Below are positions 23,035-34,949 of a DNA stretch of 64,000 nucleotides, piece by piece. The DNA comes from Saururus chinensis (lineage: Eukaryota > Streptophyta > Magnoliopsida > Piperales > Saururaceae). The DNA lies in assembly GCA_035235625.1 (NCBI GenBank), contig CP141150.1, positions 10,912,001 through 10,976,000 of the forward strand, given 5' to 3'. Below the pieces are notes generated by a model that was not told where the DNA came from, did no database searches, and saw only the letters and a program-made list of their open reading frames with translations. How positions within the stretch are numbered: the first letter of the stretch is position 1; every line of letters begins with the position of its first letter. Position numbers and translations under genes: made by a program.

Positions 23035-24000
23035 GGCATAGGGGGAGGGGTGGGGATTGGAGTAGGGGAGGGAGGTGGTGGGGGACTGGAGGGAGGGAGC
23101 AAGCCGGGAGGAGGGGGAGGGACTAGAGGGAGGGAGGGAGGCAAGGGGACTGGTGGGAGCGGGGGGGACTGGAGGGAGGGAGGGAGGCGGGGGGACTAGA
23201 GTGAGGGAGGGAGGCAGGGGTGCGACGGGGCAGCGAGGGGGGTGGGGGTTGGAGCAGGGGGAGGGAGGGGGTGAAGGCTGGGGGCAGGGGAGGGAGGGGG
23301 GATTGCGGGGGCCAACAGGGGGAGGAGAAGGGGGCGGAGAGGGAGGGGATTGGGCGGTAAGCTGGAGCGGGGGGGAGGGAGGGGACCGGGCCGGGGAGGA
23401 GGAGGAGGGGACTGGGGCAGGGGAGGGAGGGGGAGGTGGGGATTGCGGGGGCCAATAGGGAGAGGGGAAGGGGGTGGAGAGGGAGGGGAATGGACGGTGG
23501 TGGGCGGCAGGGAGATGTGGCGGCTGGAGCGGTGGGGGACCGGAGCGAGAGGAAGAGAGAAACGGGGAAGGGCGAGAGAAGGGGGAGGGGAGGGGACCGG
23601 AGGGGTGGGAGGGCGGCGGTGGAAGGCGGACCAAAAGTGGCAGGGAGACTAGACGGCGGGTGGCGGCTGGCTACGGCACGCGGCGGCCGACGACATGGAG
23701 CAAAAAGGGGAACATAGGGGTTGGGGGGGGGGGTCAGGCCAGAGGACGGAGCGGCAGGGGTGAGTGGCCGAGGAGGAGGCGGGGCGAGGGGATGGAGAGG
23801 AGGTGGGGCGGCGGCGGCAAGGCGGCAGGAGGAGGCAAGGCGGCGGGCAGCAGCAGACAATAGGGAGCAAAAAGGGGAATAGAAGGGGTGGGGGTTGCAC
23901 AAGAGGACAGAGCGGCGGGGGCGAGTGGCCGAGGAGGAGGCAGGGCAGCCAAGCGGTGGCAGCATGGAGGTAGGCGACGGCGGGAAAATAGGGAGGGGCT
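23035..24000. repeat. G-rich purine-strand segment with about 177-bp tandem duplication
   Basis: Nearly 1 kb of GGAGGGAGG-type sequence on the plus strand. 'gagcaaaaaggggaa' at 23698 and 23875, with the following 'gaggac.gagcggc.ggg', shows a tandem duplication. Many runs of three or more G suggest quadruplex potential. The long minus-strand frames (up to 280 aa, 23965-23123) are proline/serine-only and are not genes. Confidence 0.75.
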
Positions 24001-24083
24001 GAGTAGATTTATAAGAGTGGGCGAAATTTCGCCTGCGATATTTTTTTTAAAAAAAAATCCATTAGTGACGCTCATTAGTGAAA

Positions 24084-26690
24084 TTTCCCCTCTCTCTCTC
24101 TCACTCTCTCCCCTCCCCTCTCTCTCTTCCCTCTCCTCTCGCTCCCTATCTCCTCTCCCTATCCCCCCTCTCTCTCCCACTGTCTCTCCGTATCTCCTCT
24201 CTCTCCCCTCTCTCCTCCCTCTCTTCTCTCTCTTCTCTCTCTCTCCTCCCTCCCCCTCCCTCTCTCTCTCTCTCTCTCCTTCTCCTATCTCTCTCTCCTC
24301 CTCCCTCTCCTCTCTCTCTCTCCCCCCCTCTCTCTCCCATTGTCTCTCCATATCTCCTCTCTCTCCTCCTCTCTCCTCCCTCTCGTCTCTCTCTTCTCCC
24401 TTTTCTCTCTCTCCTCCCTCCCCCTCATCTCTCCTTCTCCCATATCTCTCCTCCCTCTCCTTTCACTCCCCCTCTCTCTCTCCCTCCTTTCACTCTCCCC
24501 CTCTCTCTCTCCCTCCCCTCTCTCCCCTCTCTCTCTCCCTCCCCTCTCTCTCCCCTCTCTCTCCCACCTGTCTCTCCATATCTCCTCTCTCTCCTCCCTC
24601 TCCTCTCTCTCTTCTCTCTCCCCATCTCTCTATTTTATATTTTTTATTTAAAAATAAATAATATATATATATATTAGCGATGTATAAGCATATACATCGC
24701 TAATATGCAAGGTATTAGCGACATATATTTGTAAGTGTCGTTAATACCTTTTTTATTTTTTAATTAATTTTAAAATAAAATTTTAAAACAAAATACTTTT
24801 TTTAAAAAAAATTACTCTTCATCTCCTCCCTCGCTCCCTCTCTCTCTCCCCCTCTCCCTCTCTCTCTCCTCCCTAGCTCTGTTCTCTCTCTCCCACCGTC
24901 TCTCCCTTCTCTCTCCTCCCTCCCCCTCTCTTTCTATCCTTCTCCTCTCTCTCTTCTCCCTCTCCTCCCTCTCCCCCCTCTCTCTCCCCTCTCTCTCTAC
25001 CACTGTCTCTCCATAACTCCTCTCTCCCCCCCTCTCTCTACCACTGTCTCTCCGTAACTCCTCTCTCTCCTCCCTCTCCTCTCTTGTTTCTCCCTCTCTC
25101 CCTCTCTCCTCACTCTCTCTCCCCATCTCTCTATTTTATATTTTTTATTTAAAAATAAATAATATATATATATATATATATTAGCAACGTATAACCATAT
25201 ACGTCGCTAATACGAAGGGTATTAGCAACGTATATACTTATACATTGCTAATACTCAAGGGTATTAGCGACGTATATAGATATACATCGCTAATACGCAA
25301 GGTATTAGCGACATATATTTGTAAGCGTCGTTAATACCTTTTTATTTTTTAATTAATTTTAAAATAAAAATGTTAGAAAATTTGAAAAAAAAATTAATTT
25401 TTTAAAAAAATTACTCTTCATCTCCTCTCTCTCTCCTCACTCTCTCTCCTCCCTCCACTCTCTCTCCCCTCTCTCTCCCTTCTCTCCACTCTCTCTCCTA
25501 CCTATCACCATTCTCTCTCTCCCACTGTCTCTCCCTTCTCTCTCTCCTCCCTCCCCCTCTCTCTCACTCCTTCTCTCTCTCTCCTCCCTCTCCTTTCTCT
25601 CTCTCCCCCTCTCTCTCCCACTGTCTCTCCATATCTCCTCTCTCTCCCCCCCTCTCTCTCCCATTGTCTCTCTGCATCTCCTCTCTCTCCCCCTCTCCTC
25701 CCTCTCCTCTCTCGCTTCTCCCTTCTCTCTCTCTCCTCACTCTCTCCTCTCTCTCTCTCTCCCCATCTATCTATTTTATATTTTTTATTTAAAACTAAAT
25801 AATATATATATATATATATTAGTGACGTATAACCATATACGTCGCTAATAATCAAGGGTATTAGCAACGTATATGGATATACATCGCTAATACGTAAGGT
25901 ATTAGTGACATATATTTGTAAGCCTCGTTAATACTTTTTTATTTTTATTTAATTTTAAAATAAAACTTTAAAAAATTTGAAAAAATTTGAAAAAATTTTA
26001 AAAAAATTACTCTTCATCTCCTCTCTCTCCTCCCTCCCTCTCTATCTCCCCATCTCTCTCTCCCACTGTCTCTCCGTATCTCCTCTCTCTCCTCCCCCTC
26101 TCTCTCCTCCCTCTCCTCTCTCTCCTCCCCATCTCTCTCTCCTCTCTCTCCTCACTCTCTCTCTTCCCTACCCTCTCTGTCTCTTCCCTCCCCTCTCACT
26201 CTGTCTCTCCTCTTCCTCTCTCCGTCTTATTCCTCTCTATCTCTCTCTTCCTCTCTCTCTTTGATCCTCTCTCTCCCCTCTCTCTTCCCTCTTATTTTAA
26301 TTTTAATTTTTTTATTTTAAAAATATAAAAATACATGAAAACATTTAAAATTTTAAATAAAATTCCTCTCTCTGCCCTCCCCTCTATCTCTCCCTCTCCT
26401 ATTCCTCTCTCTGTCTAATTCCTTTCTCTCTTCCCTCGCCTCTCCTCTCTCTATGTTCCCTCCCCTCTTTCTCTCTTCCCTCTCTCTCCTCCCTCTTTCT
26501 CTCTCTGCCCTCCCCTCTATCTCTTTCTTCCCTCTCTCTCTATCCTCTCTCTTCCCTCTCTCTGCCCTCCCCTCTATCTCTTTCTTCCCTCTCTCTCTAT
26601 CCTCTCTCTTCCCTCTCTCTCTCTCTTCGATCCTTTCTCTCTCCTCACTCTCTCTCTCTCTCCATGCATTCTCTTCACTCACTCTTTTAT
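24084..26690. repeat. Tandem units: palindrome cluster plus polypyrimidine tract
   Basis: The junction phrase 'ctctattttatattttttattt' recurs at 24629, 25130 and 25770, giving periods of about 501 and 640 bp, with a worn fourth copy near 26290. Each unit holds 'atatatatattag', one to four palindromes of the type TATTAGCGACGTATA...TATACGTCGCTAATA, 'ttaattttaaaataaa', 'attactcttcatctcctc' and 270-550 bases of pyrimidine. All frames inside are low-complexity. Confidence 0.8.
25180..25342. repeat. Cluster of four palindromes (TAGCGACGTATA / TATACGTCGCTA)
   Basis: Four consecutive imperfect palindromes of about 35-40 bp are separated by 'acgaaggg', 'ctcaaggg' and 'acgcaagg'. Similar single or double copies lie at 24672-24750 and 25818-25930. 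The motif is the same as the subterminal repeat of the element but sits deep in its interior. Confidence 0.8.
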
Positions 26691-27174
26691 TATAAATTAT
26701 ATTTTAAAATTAATAAAAAAAATTTAACTAATAAAATATACTATATATAAATAGTAAAAATTTAATCTATTATTAATGCTAGTTTTTATTAAAAATTTAA
26801 TATTTATTTATTGTATATATAAATAGTAAATATTGAATGAAATATATTATATTTAGGAAGTTTATTATAATTTTTTAATATTTTTTTATTTAATAAATTT
26901 AATTAATAAAGTTATTAGCGATGCATGTTAACAAATGTCGCTATTATAAATGGTATTTGCAACACTTATCTAAAAATGTTGCTATTGTGACATTTGTTAG
27001 CGACGATTAATAAAAGTGTTGCTAATAATCATATTTTTTTCTTTTTTTATTTAATATATATATTTTTTAGCGACGGTTGGTTAAAGTGTTGCAAATATAG
27101 GTACCATTAGCAACGCTTATAATAAAGCGTAGCTAATATTGTAAGCATCACTAATATTACATTTTGTTGTAGTG

Positions 27175-28060
27175 GGGGTGTGGAAAGGGGGAAAATAGGT
27201 GGGCAGGATGGAGGATCAGCAGCAGCAGACTAGTTGCTTAGGATGATGAGTGGGAGGGGGGTTATAAGCACGATTGGGGGGGGGATTTTTGCTTGGCTGA
27301 TCACAGGTGATTTTTTCCCGCATTTTTTATTTTTCACCATGCTTTGAAAGTGTCACAAATACTCATTTTTGCAACATTTAGAAGTAAATGGCGCAAAAAA
27401 CCAAACATTAGCAACATATACTTCTAAATGTTGCTAACAATAAAAAAGAGAGAGAAAGAGAGAAGAGAGGGGGAGAGAGAGAAAAGAGAGGAGAGTAGGG
27501 AGAGAGGAGAGAATGAAGAGAACAAGAGAGAGGAGAGAGGAGAGAGAAGAAGAAAGAGAGAGAAAATAAAACTAAAAGATTTTAAATTAAAAAATCTCAT
27601 AATAGAGATGTTTATTTGCAAGCGTCCCAAATATAAAGAGTATTTGTGATGCTCGTATAAAAGCATTGCTATTAATAGTAATTTAAAAAATTAGAATTAT
27701 TGTGATGCTACGTGAATAGCATTGCTAAATGATAATACATTTATGACACTTCTCATGGAGCATCACAAATAGTTTTAGTTATTTTCATTTACATAAGAGC
27801 ATACAAATACTATGATTATTTGCGATGCTCCATGAGAAAAAAAATCATTTAAAATATTTTATTTTCCTTTTTGTCTTTCTCTCTCCTGTTATCTCAATTC
27901 TCTCTATCTCTCTGTACTCTATCCTCTCTCTCTTCTCTCTCTCCTCTCTCTTCCTCTCCTCGTCTCTTTCTCTCTCTGTCTCCCTCTCATCTCTCTTTCA
28001 CATCTCTCTCCCTCTCTCTCACTTTTCCTCTCCTCTCTCCTCTCTCTCTAAAACGTACCT
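27175..28060. mobile_element. CACTA-like sequence flanking the nested element on the right
   Basis: It resumes the GC-rich unit (compare 17190-17300), then gives CACTA-type repeats (27345-27440), a GA-rich tract (27444-27562), more repeats (27600-27830) and a pyrimidine tract (27865-28050). No gene is present; frames through the tracts are artefacts. Confidence 0.55.
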
Positions 28061-28229
28061 GGACTGGGGGGTTTGAAAACCAAAATTGGAGTAAATTAAT
28101 TTTCATAAAAACCAAAACATACCAATTAGGAGCGACAGAGTCTAAGTGCGAAAGCCATAACATTCCTCTATGCACCAAAGAGATTAAGCACTTTGTTGCG
28201 TGTAGGTTAGAACAAACTTAATTTTATTT
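28061..28229. other. Short unassigned stretch before LTR copy D
   Basis: AT-rich sequence with no recognisable feature. The open frame 27871-28221 that enters it begins in a pyrimidine tract. Confidence 0.3.
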
Positions 28230-28378
28230 TTAGTTTGGATTAGGAAAATATTATTGTACCATTGGTTGCCTAGTATGTATTGAATAACATCTATAACGTT
28301 ATTCCAATATGCTCATATCCAAACATAGTTTTGCCTAATGGCTAATACATACATTAGGCAGCCCAAAAGCATACCCGT

Positions 28379-28476
<98 letters not shown>

Positions 28477-29890
28477 CAAATATTTAGTTTGCATCATACA
28501 AAAATTGTCATTGTTAAATGGAAGGTAGCAAATTTGTAGAATTCACACATTTAGCTCTATCATAGAGCGTAGCAAAATACATTAGAGCATATTGGATCAT
28601 ATCGGATGCCATTTGATTATATAAGATCAAATCGGAGCACATTAAATTAAAACATAGCATATTAGAACCGATTAGATCAAATTAGACTAAAGCATATCAA
28701 AATACATCGGATCAGAGCATAGCATATATCTTAATTAGCACATGCATTGTTATAATCATATATTAAATCGGAAGGCTAGAAATGCTTACTCCACTATAGT
28801 TCCAGAAGTATCGGCATTCGATGTTGTTCCTTCCTTCAAGGCATACATTCCCCTTTAAACTTGGATATGGTGGACAATGCCTCCTCTTGCTCTAAAATGT
28901 TTCTCTCATGGTGCCTGAAGGCGATAGACAGACACTCCTTTTTCCTTGGATTTTTCTCATCCTTATGCTCATAGGCGGTGGATGAAATCTCCCCTTACCC
29001 GGAGATACTTCTCACTTTTCGCTGCCATAGGCAGTAGAAAGAACATCTCCTTACCTCTGGATGCTTCTCACTTTCTACCCCTATAGGCGGTGTATAGAAC
29101 ATCTCCTTACCTAGTGACACTTATCTTAGTGTGTGGCCCATTGGTGAAGGATGAAGCCTCTTTCTATTCCGGGCCACTTATCTCGATTTCAGCCGAAGGG
29201 CATCGGGCAAGTTCTCCTCATGCCTTGGGCCATTTCCCCTCTCGAGTTACCAACTTGAGGAATGGACGCTTCCATTGCACATAACACCCCTGAATCAGCT
29301 AAGAATGCTTCTTGAATGGACAAAAGGACTCAGAACGGGCCAAAACACTAGCTCAGAAGATTATACAGAGTTTCATATTTATAGTAGAGAAACCTACTAG
29401 TGGTTGGAGTGGCGTGTGTAGGTGCACAAGCCATGCCTACACATAGATAGTGATGCGATGATGAGCATCGTGTAGATGCAGATCCATGCATGATGCATCT
29501 CATATGCTACAACTCGCACACCACAGTTCAAGCCACACACATAATCGATGACACTAGCTAATTTGTCCTTTTCTAATTTTTATTATTATTTAATCAAATA
29601 GTATTCCAACTTCAACGCTCAATAACTTCTTACCCCGAAGCCAAAATCGTGCATTTTTTATATCGATGGATGTGTATTGACGAGCCATTCGAAATTAAAC
29701 TATACATGGGTAGATTATCTTGCACTTTTTAAGTGGGTCTTACCCATAACGCATGCTTTCCGAAGTTATAATTTTTGCTCTCAACCTTCGTTTTGCTTGT
29801 TCTTTGACTTTTTACACTCATTACTTGGACCTCTTCTAATATATGGGGATTTCATCCCTTGACACCCCTTAAAATTTATCTAAAAATTAT
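28230..29890 (+). mobile_element. LTR-like copy D, opposite orientation to copies A-C
   Basis: The reverse complement matches copies B and C: 'ttgcctaatggc' near 28333, 'catagagcg' near 28560, the 'cctcctcttgc' and 'aggcggt' phrases (28880-29100), 'cttaccccgaagcc' near 29628 and 'gacgagccattcgaa' near 29680. Sequence to about 29890 resembles 49645-49880. It contains a long TA microsatellite. Frames such as 29090-29284 and 29677-29862 are not genes. Confidence 0.55.
28380..28473. repeat. (TA)n microsatellite, over 90 bp
   Basis: An uninterrupted run of TA dinucleotides. Its length in the assembly may be unreliable. Confidence 0.95.
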
Positions 29891-29939
29891 ATAATTACCC
29901 CTAGCCCATCAAATTAAGAGTAATTCAAAAACGGGTCAA

Positions 29940-32900
29940 ACACACACACACACTCTCTCTCTCTTCTCTGCTTTGTCTCTCTCTACTCTGTCTCCTCTCT
30001 CCCCTCAAATAACATAAAATATATTAGTTGCAATTTTTATTTTTAAATATAATATATAATAAAAATCTCTAAAAATTAAGATTAAATTCTCTTTCTCTCT
30101 CCTCTCTCTTTCTTAGAGTTGGGGCTCACGTTGACGAGCGTAAGAGAGACATAGGATGAGAGAGAAGGAGAGAGAAGACAGAGTGGAGAGAGATAAGAGA
30201 GAGACATTGTGGGGGGAAGGGAGAGAGAGGAGGAATTTAACTTAGACTTTTTTGAATTTTTTATTATATATTATATTTTAAAATAAAAAAATTAAAATAA
30301 AATGTATTTGTGATGCATCGGAATATGCATCACTAATACCTTGAGTATTAACAACGTATTTTACTATGTGTCGCAACTACTTAGGGTATTAGGGATGCAT
30401 ATTCCTATGCATTGCAAACACCATTTATTTTATTCTATTTTTATTAATTTAAAAATAATATATATATTAAAAAATTATAATATTTTAAAATTAAATTCTC
30501 CTACTCTCACCTCTCCTCATCAGAGTTAGGGTTCATGCTGACACACGTGAAAGAGAGGAGAGAGAGCGAGAGGGAGAGAGAGGAGAGAAACTAAAACAAA
30601 AAGAAGTTTAAAAAAATTTATTTTTGAACTTTTATGATGTTCTTAAGATTTTTAATACTTGCAACACATCACTAAATGTGTTGTAAGTATTGTTACTATT
30701 AGTGATGCTTTTGATGAGTGCCACTATTTTTAGGCTATTTGTGACACTGCAAAGAAGCATTGCTAATAGTTTTAATATTTGTGACATTTATATAGAAACG
30801 TCGCTACTGTTACGCCTATTTGTGACATTCATAGTGAATGTTGCAAATAGTATAATTTTTTTTTTAAAAAATTTCCTTACTATTGGCGACATTCATTAGA
30901 AATGCCATAAATAGTACTAATACTTGCGACGAATCATTGTAGAACTATTAGCGATGCTTCTCAAGAGCATTGCCAATGGTTCAATTTCAAGTTTTTTTCT
31001 TCAATTTTTTTTGTTTGTAAGTTTTTTTTTTTCTCTTCTCTCTCTCCTCTTTATCTCTTCTCTCTCCACTCTCTCTATTTTCCTCTCTCTTCTCTCTATC
31101 TCTCTTTGTCTTCTCTCTCTCATCTCTCTTCTCTCTATCCATTTCTCTCTCCACTCCATCTCCTATCTACTCTATCTCCTCTCCCTCCCCAAATAACATA
31201 AAATATATTAGCTATGATATTTATTTTTGAATATAATATATAATAAAAAGTATTAAAAATTTTAAATTAAATTCTTCTACTCTCTCCTCTTTCCTCCATA
31301 GAGCTGAGGCTCACATTGACATGTGTGAGAGAGAGAAGAGAGAAAGAGAGGAGAGAGAGTGGAGAGAGAGGAGAGAGTAAGAGAGAAGAGGAATTTAATT
31401 TACACTTTTTGGGAAATTTTTTAAAATATATTATATTTTAAAAATGAAATAAAAATAAAAATAAAAATATATTAACACACAAGAATATGCGTCGCTAATA
31501 GCTTAAGTATTAGTGACATATTACTATATGTCATAAATACCTAGGGTGTTAGCATTGTATATTTTTATGTGTTGTTAATATTTTTTATTTTATTTTTATT
31601 AATTTTAAAATATAATATATAATAAAAAAATTCTAAAATTTTAAAATTAAATTCTCCTACAATCACACTTCCCTCGTCTTAGAAAGATAGAAAGAGGGAG
31701 GAGAGAGAGAAACAAAATAGAAAGTAATTTAAAAATTTTAATTTTAAATAATTAGTGATACCGTTAATATGCATTGCTAATAGTTCTAATACTTCTGAGC
31801 ATCACTATACTATTTGCGATGCTCTAAAAGACATTTAGATAGACATAACAATTATGATGTTTCTGTGTAAATATTACAACTGTTAAAACTATTAGTGATG
31901 TTTTTCTAGAGCGTCACAAATAATTTTTCACCCTCTCTCTCCTCCCTCTCTCCACCCTCTCTCTCTCCACCCTTTCTCTCTCTTCCCTCCCCCTTTCTCT
32001 CTTCTCATTTTAAAATTTTTTAAAATTAATTTTAAAAATAAAAAAGTAAAATAAAGTAAATACTAATAGTGACGTATAGAAATATACGTTACTATTAATA
32101 TATGTATTAGCGACGTATACCATTATACGTCGCTAATATATGTATTAATAGCGACATATATTCCTATACGTTGCTATTAGTATTTTTTTAATTATTTTTT
32201 TTATTTTAAAAAATAAAAAAAATCCTCACCCTTCTCTTCCCTCCCCTATCCCCTCACTCTTCCCTCCCGTCTCCTATATCTCTCTCCTCTCCTCTCTTCC
32301 CTCCCCTCTCCTCTCTCTCCCTCTCCTCTCCTCTCTCTCTCCCCTCTCCTCTCTTTCCCTCTCTCTCTCCCTTTCCTCTCCCTCCCTCCCTCCCTCCCTC
32401 TCTCTCTCCCCTCTCTCATTCCCTCCCTCTCTCTCTTTCCCTCCCCCTCTCTCTCTCCCTCTCCTTATCTCTCCTCCCTCCCCTCTCTCTCGCTCTCTCT
32501 CCTCCCTCTCCCTCTCCTCTTTCTCTCTCTTCCCTTCCCTCTCTCTCTTCCCTCTCCTCTCTCTCTCTCCAATCTACCTACACACTATCTCTCCTCTAAT
32601 TTTAAATTTTTAATATTTTTTATTTTTTAAAATTAATTTTAAAATAAAAAATAATTAAATAAAAATACTAATAGCAACATATAACTATATACGTCACTAT
32701 TAGTATTTTATTTTAATTATTTTCTATTTTTAAAAATAATAAAATTTTAAATAAAATTTTAGTAAAAAATAGGTAGTAGCCACACATATAACTATATGTC
32801 ACTACTACTAAGGGTAATAGCGACGCATTTTGTCATGTGTCGCACTACTATAAGGTAGTAGCGACGTATAATATATACGTCGCTATAAGTTCTTATTTTT

Positions 32901-34750
32901 TTAGTTTTTTTAAATTGAGAATTATTAGTAGCGCTCATTTTTAAATGTCGCTATTGTTGAAACTTGTAGCGACGTTTGTCAACATACGCCGTTAATAGTG
33001 TTGAAATTTATTTAAAAAAAATTGAAATATATATCTTTTAGTGATGCTTATAAAAGTGTGGCTAATAACGTAAGTATTAGCGACGTATAAATTAAAGCGT
33101 CGCTAAAATATTACGTATTAGCGACGGTTGGAGTTATGCGTCGCTAATAGACTATCATTAGCGACGCTTAATATGATGCGTTGGTAATAGTTATATTTTT
33201 TGCAACGGTTTGTTATATGTCGTTATTAGCACTTTTTAGCTACGCATAGAATTGCGACGCTTACATAAGCGTTGCTAATACCCAATTTTGTTGTAGTGAG
33301 AGGGGGTGAGAAGGAGAGAGAGAGAGGAGAGAAAGAGGGGAGATAAACTAAAACAAAAAAAAGTTTAAAAAATTTATTTGAACTTTTAGCAATATTCTTA
33401 AGATTTCTAATACTTGCGGCACATCACTAAATGTGTTGTAAGTATTGTTACTATTAGTGACGCTTTTGACGAGTGTTGCTAAAAGTAAAGAATATTTAAA
33501 AAAACTATTTTTAGGCTATTTGTGATGCTGCAAAGAAGTAATTAATAGTTTTAACAGTTGTGACATTTACATAGAAACGTCGCTAATGTTATGCCTATTT
33601 GTGACATTCACAGTGAACGTAGCAAAAAGTATTAAAAAATTTTAAAAAAAAATTCCTTACTATTGGCGACACTCATTAGAAATGTCATAATGGTATTAAT
33701 ACTTGCGATGCATCATTGTAGAACTATTAGCAATGCTTCTCAAGAGCATCGCCAACTATTCAATTTCAAATTTTTTTCTTCAAAATTTTGTTTATAAGTT
33801 TTTCTCTGTCTTCACTCTCTCTCCTCTCTATCTCTTCTCTCTCCACTCTCTCTCTTTTCCTCTCTCTTCTCTTTCTCTCTCCTCTTTCTCTCTTCTCTCA
33901 AACTCTCTTTGTCTTATCTCTCTCATCTCTCTTCTCTCTATCCTCTTTCTCTCCACTCTATCTCCTCTCCCTCCTCAAATAATATAAAATATATTAGCTA
34001 CAATATTTATTTTTGAATATAATATATAATAAAAAGTCTTAAAAAAATTTAAATTAAATTCCTCTCCTCTCTCCTCCTTTGAGCTGAGGCTCACACTGAC
34101 ATGTGTGAGAGAGAGGAGAGAGGAGAGAGAAAAAGAGGAGACAGAGTGGAGAGAGATGAGAGAGAAAGAGGAGAATAAGAGAGAAGAGGAATTTTATTTA
34201 GACTTTTTGGGAAATTTTTTAATGTATATTATATTTTAAAAATTAAAAATAAAATAAAATATATTATTAACATACAAAAATATGCGTCGTTAATACCTTA
34301 AGTATTAGTGACATATTACTATATGTCATACATGCCTAGGGTGTAATTAGTGTTGCATATTCTTATGTGTCACCAATATTTGTTATTTTATTTTTATTAA
34401 TTTTAAATATAATATATATTAAAAAATTCTAAAATTTTGAAATTAAATGCCCCTACATCTCACCTCTCCTCATCTTAGCAGGATAGAAAGAGGGAGGAGA
34501 GTAGAGAAAGAGAGGAGAGAAACAAAACAAAAAGATATTTAAATTTTTTAATTTTGAACAATTACCGACACTCTTAAGATGCATCACTAATAGTTCTAAT
34601 ACTTGCAAGTATCACTATACTATTTGCGATGCTCTAAAGAGCATATAGATAGACATAACAATTACGATGTTTCTGTGTAAGTGTTACAACTGTTAAAACT
34701 ATTAGTGACACTTTTTTAGAGTATCGCAAATAGTTTAAAAGTTATTTTTA
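29940..34750. repeat. Tandem array of 1.2-1.4-kb CACTA-like units, with an insertion
   Basis: The phrase 'aaataa.ataaaatatattag' recurs near 30005, 31192 and 33977, and 'gctcac.ttgac..g.g.gagag' follows each. Segment 30545-31930 matches 33300-34745 nearly throughout, including 'cacatcactaaatgtgttgtaagtattg'. The second spacing is longer because a CACTA-type piece (about 31930-33298) sits inside. Units mix short pyrimidine/purine tracts with TAGYGAYGC-type repeats. Pyrimidine-tract frames (30924-31196 and 33703-33987) are paralogous artefacts. Confidence 0.75.
31930..33298. mobile_element. CACTA right-end piece inserted in the tandem array
   Basis: It ends AATTTTGTTGTAGTG at 33298, the CACTA right terminus. 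Subterminal GCGTCGCTAATA repeats fill 32860-33290. Palindromes TAGCGACGTATA..TATACGTCGCTA lie at 32060-32190, and a 370-base pyrimidine tract at 32226-32595. No CACTA left end was found, so the left boundary is set only by where homology to the tandem unit stops. Confidence 0.6.
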
Positions 34751-34949
34751 AAAATATTATTTACTTGCAAGTATTAGAACTATTAGCCTCGCAAATAGAT
34801 AGTTGAGAAGCGCCATGCACTTCTTAGCCGGTGAATCGTGATCCGCCAACTTAAGGGGCAGCGAGATTTTTGTCCCCCTAATACCATGGCCACACTGTCG
34901 GGGTCGCGAGGTAGATATGCACGTATATCAATGGGACTAAATACATTTG
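34751..34949. other. Junction between the repeat array and duplicated block 3
   Basis: A short mixed sequence with no recognisable gene. Confidence 0.3.

Larger units (their letters stand above)
22437..27174. mobile_element. Complete CACTA-type element, 4738 bp, GGG target duplication
   Basis: It starts CACTACAACAAAATT (22437) and ends ATTTTGTTGTAGTG (27174), an exact 13-base inverted match. GGG flanks both sides, and 3-bp duplications are the CACTA rule. Subterminal repeats (TAGCGACGCT / AGCGTCGCTA) fill 22480-22980 and 26910-27160. The interior contains no transposase: it has a G-rich purine segment (23035-24000), then tandem units that pair palindromes with long pyrimidine tracts. It is non-autonomous and would need TNPA/TNPD-like proteins from elsewhere. 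It inserted into the GC-rich unit of another CACTA-like element. Confidence 0.88.

Noticed and set aside
23014..24351. Long minus-strand open frames (206, 280 and 205 aa) rich in Pro, Ser and Leu
   Set aside because: They run through G-rich purine repeats where stop codons are rare in every frame; overlapping frames on both strands are equally open and no domain is recognisable.
23888..24677. Plus-strand frames of 257 and 199 aa made of Ser, Leu and Pro
   Set aside because: Products of polypyrimidine repeats; the same happens in every CT tract of the window (19-534, 6324-6567, 17437-17813, 30924-31196 and 33703-33987).
25180..25342. CRISPR-like array of palindromes with short spacers
   Set aside because: The genome is a plant nucleus, the repeats are diverged, the spacers are repeated phrases and the motif is the CACTA subterminal repeat.
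31930..33298. A complete CACTA element
   Set aside because: Only the right terminus is present; no CACTA left end or matching triplet was found.
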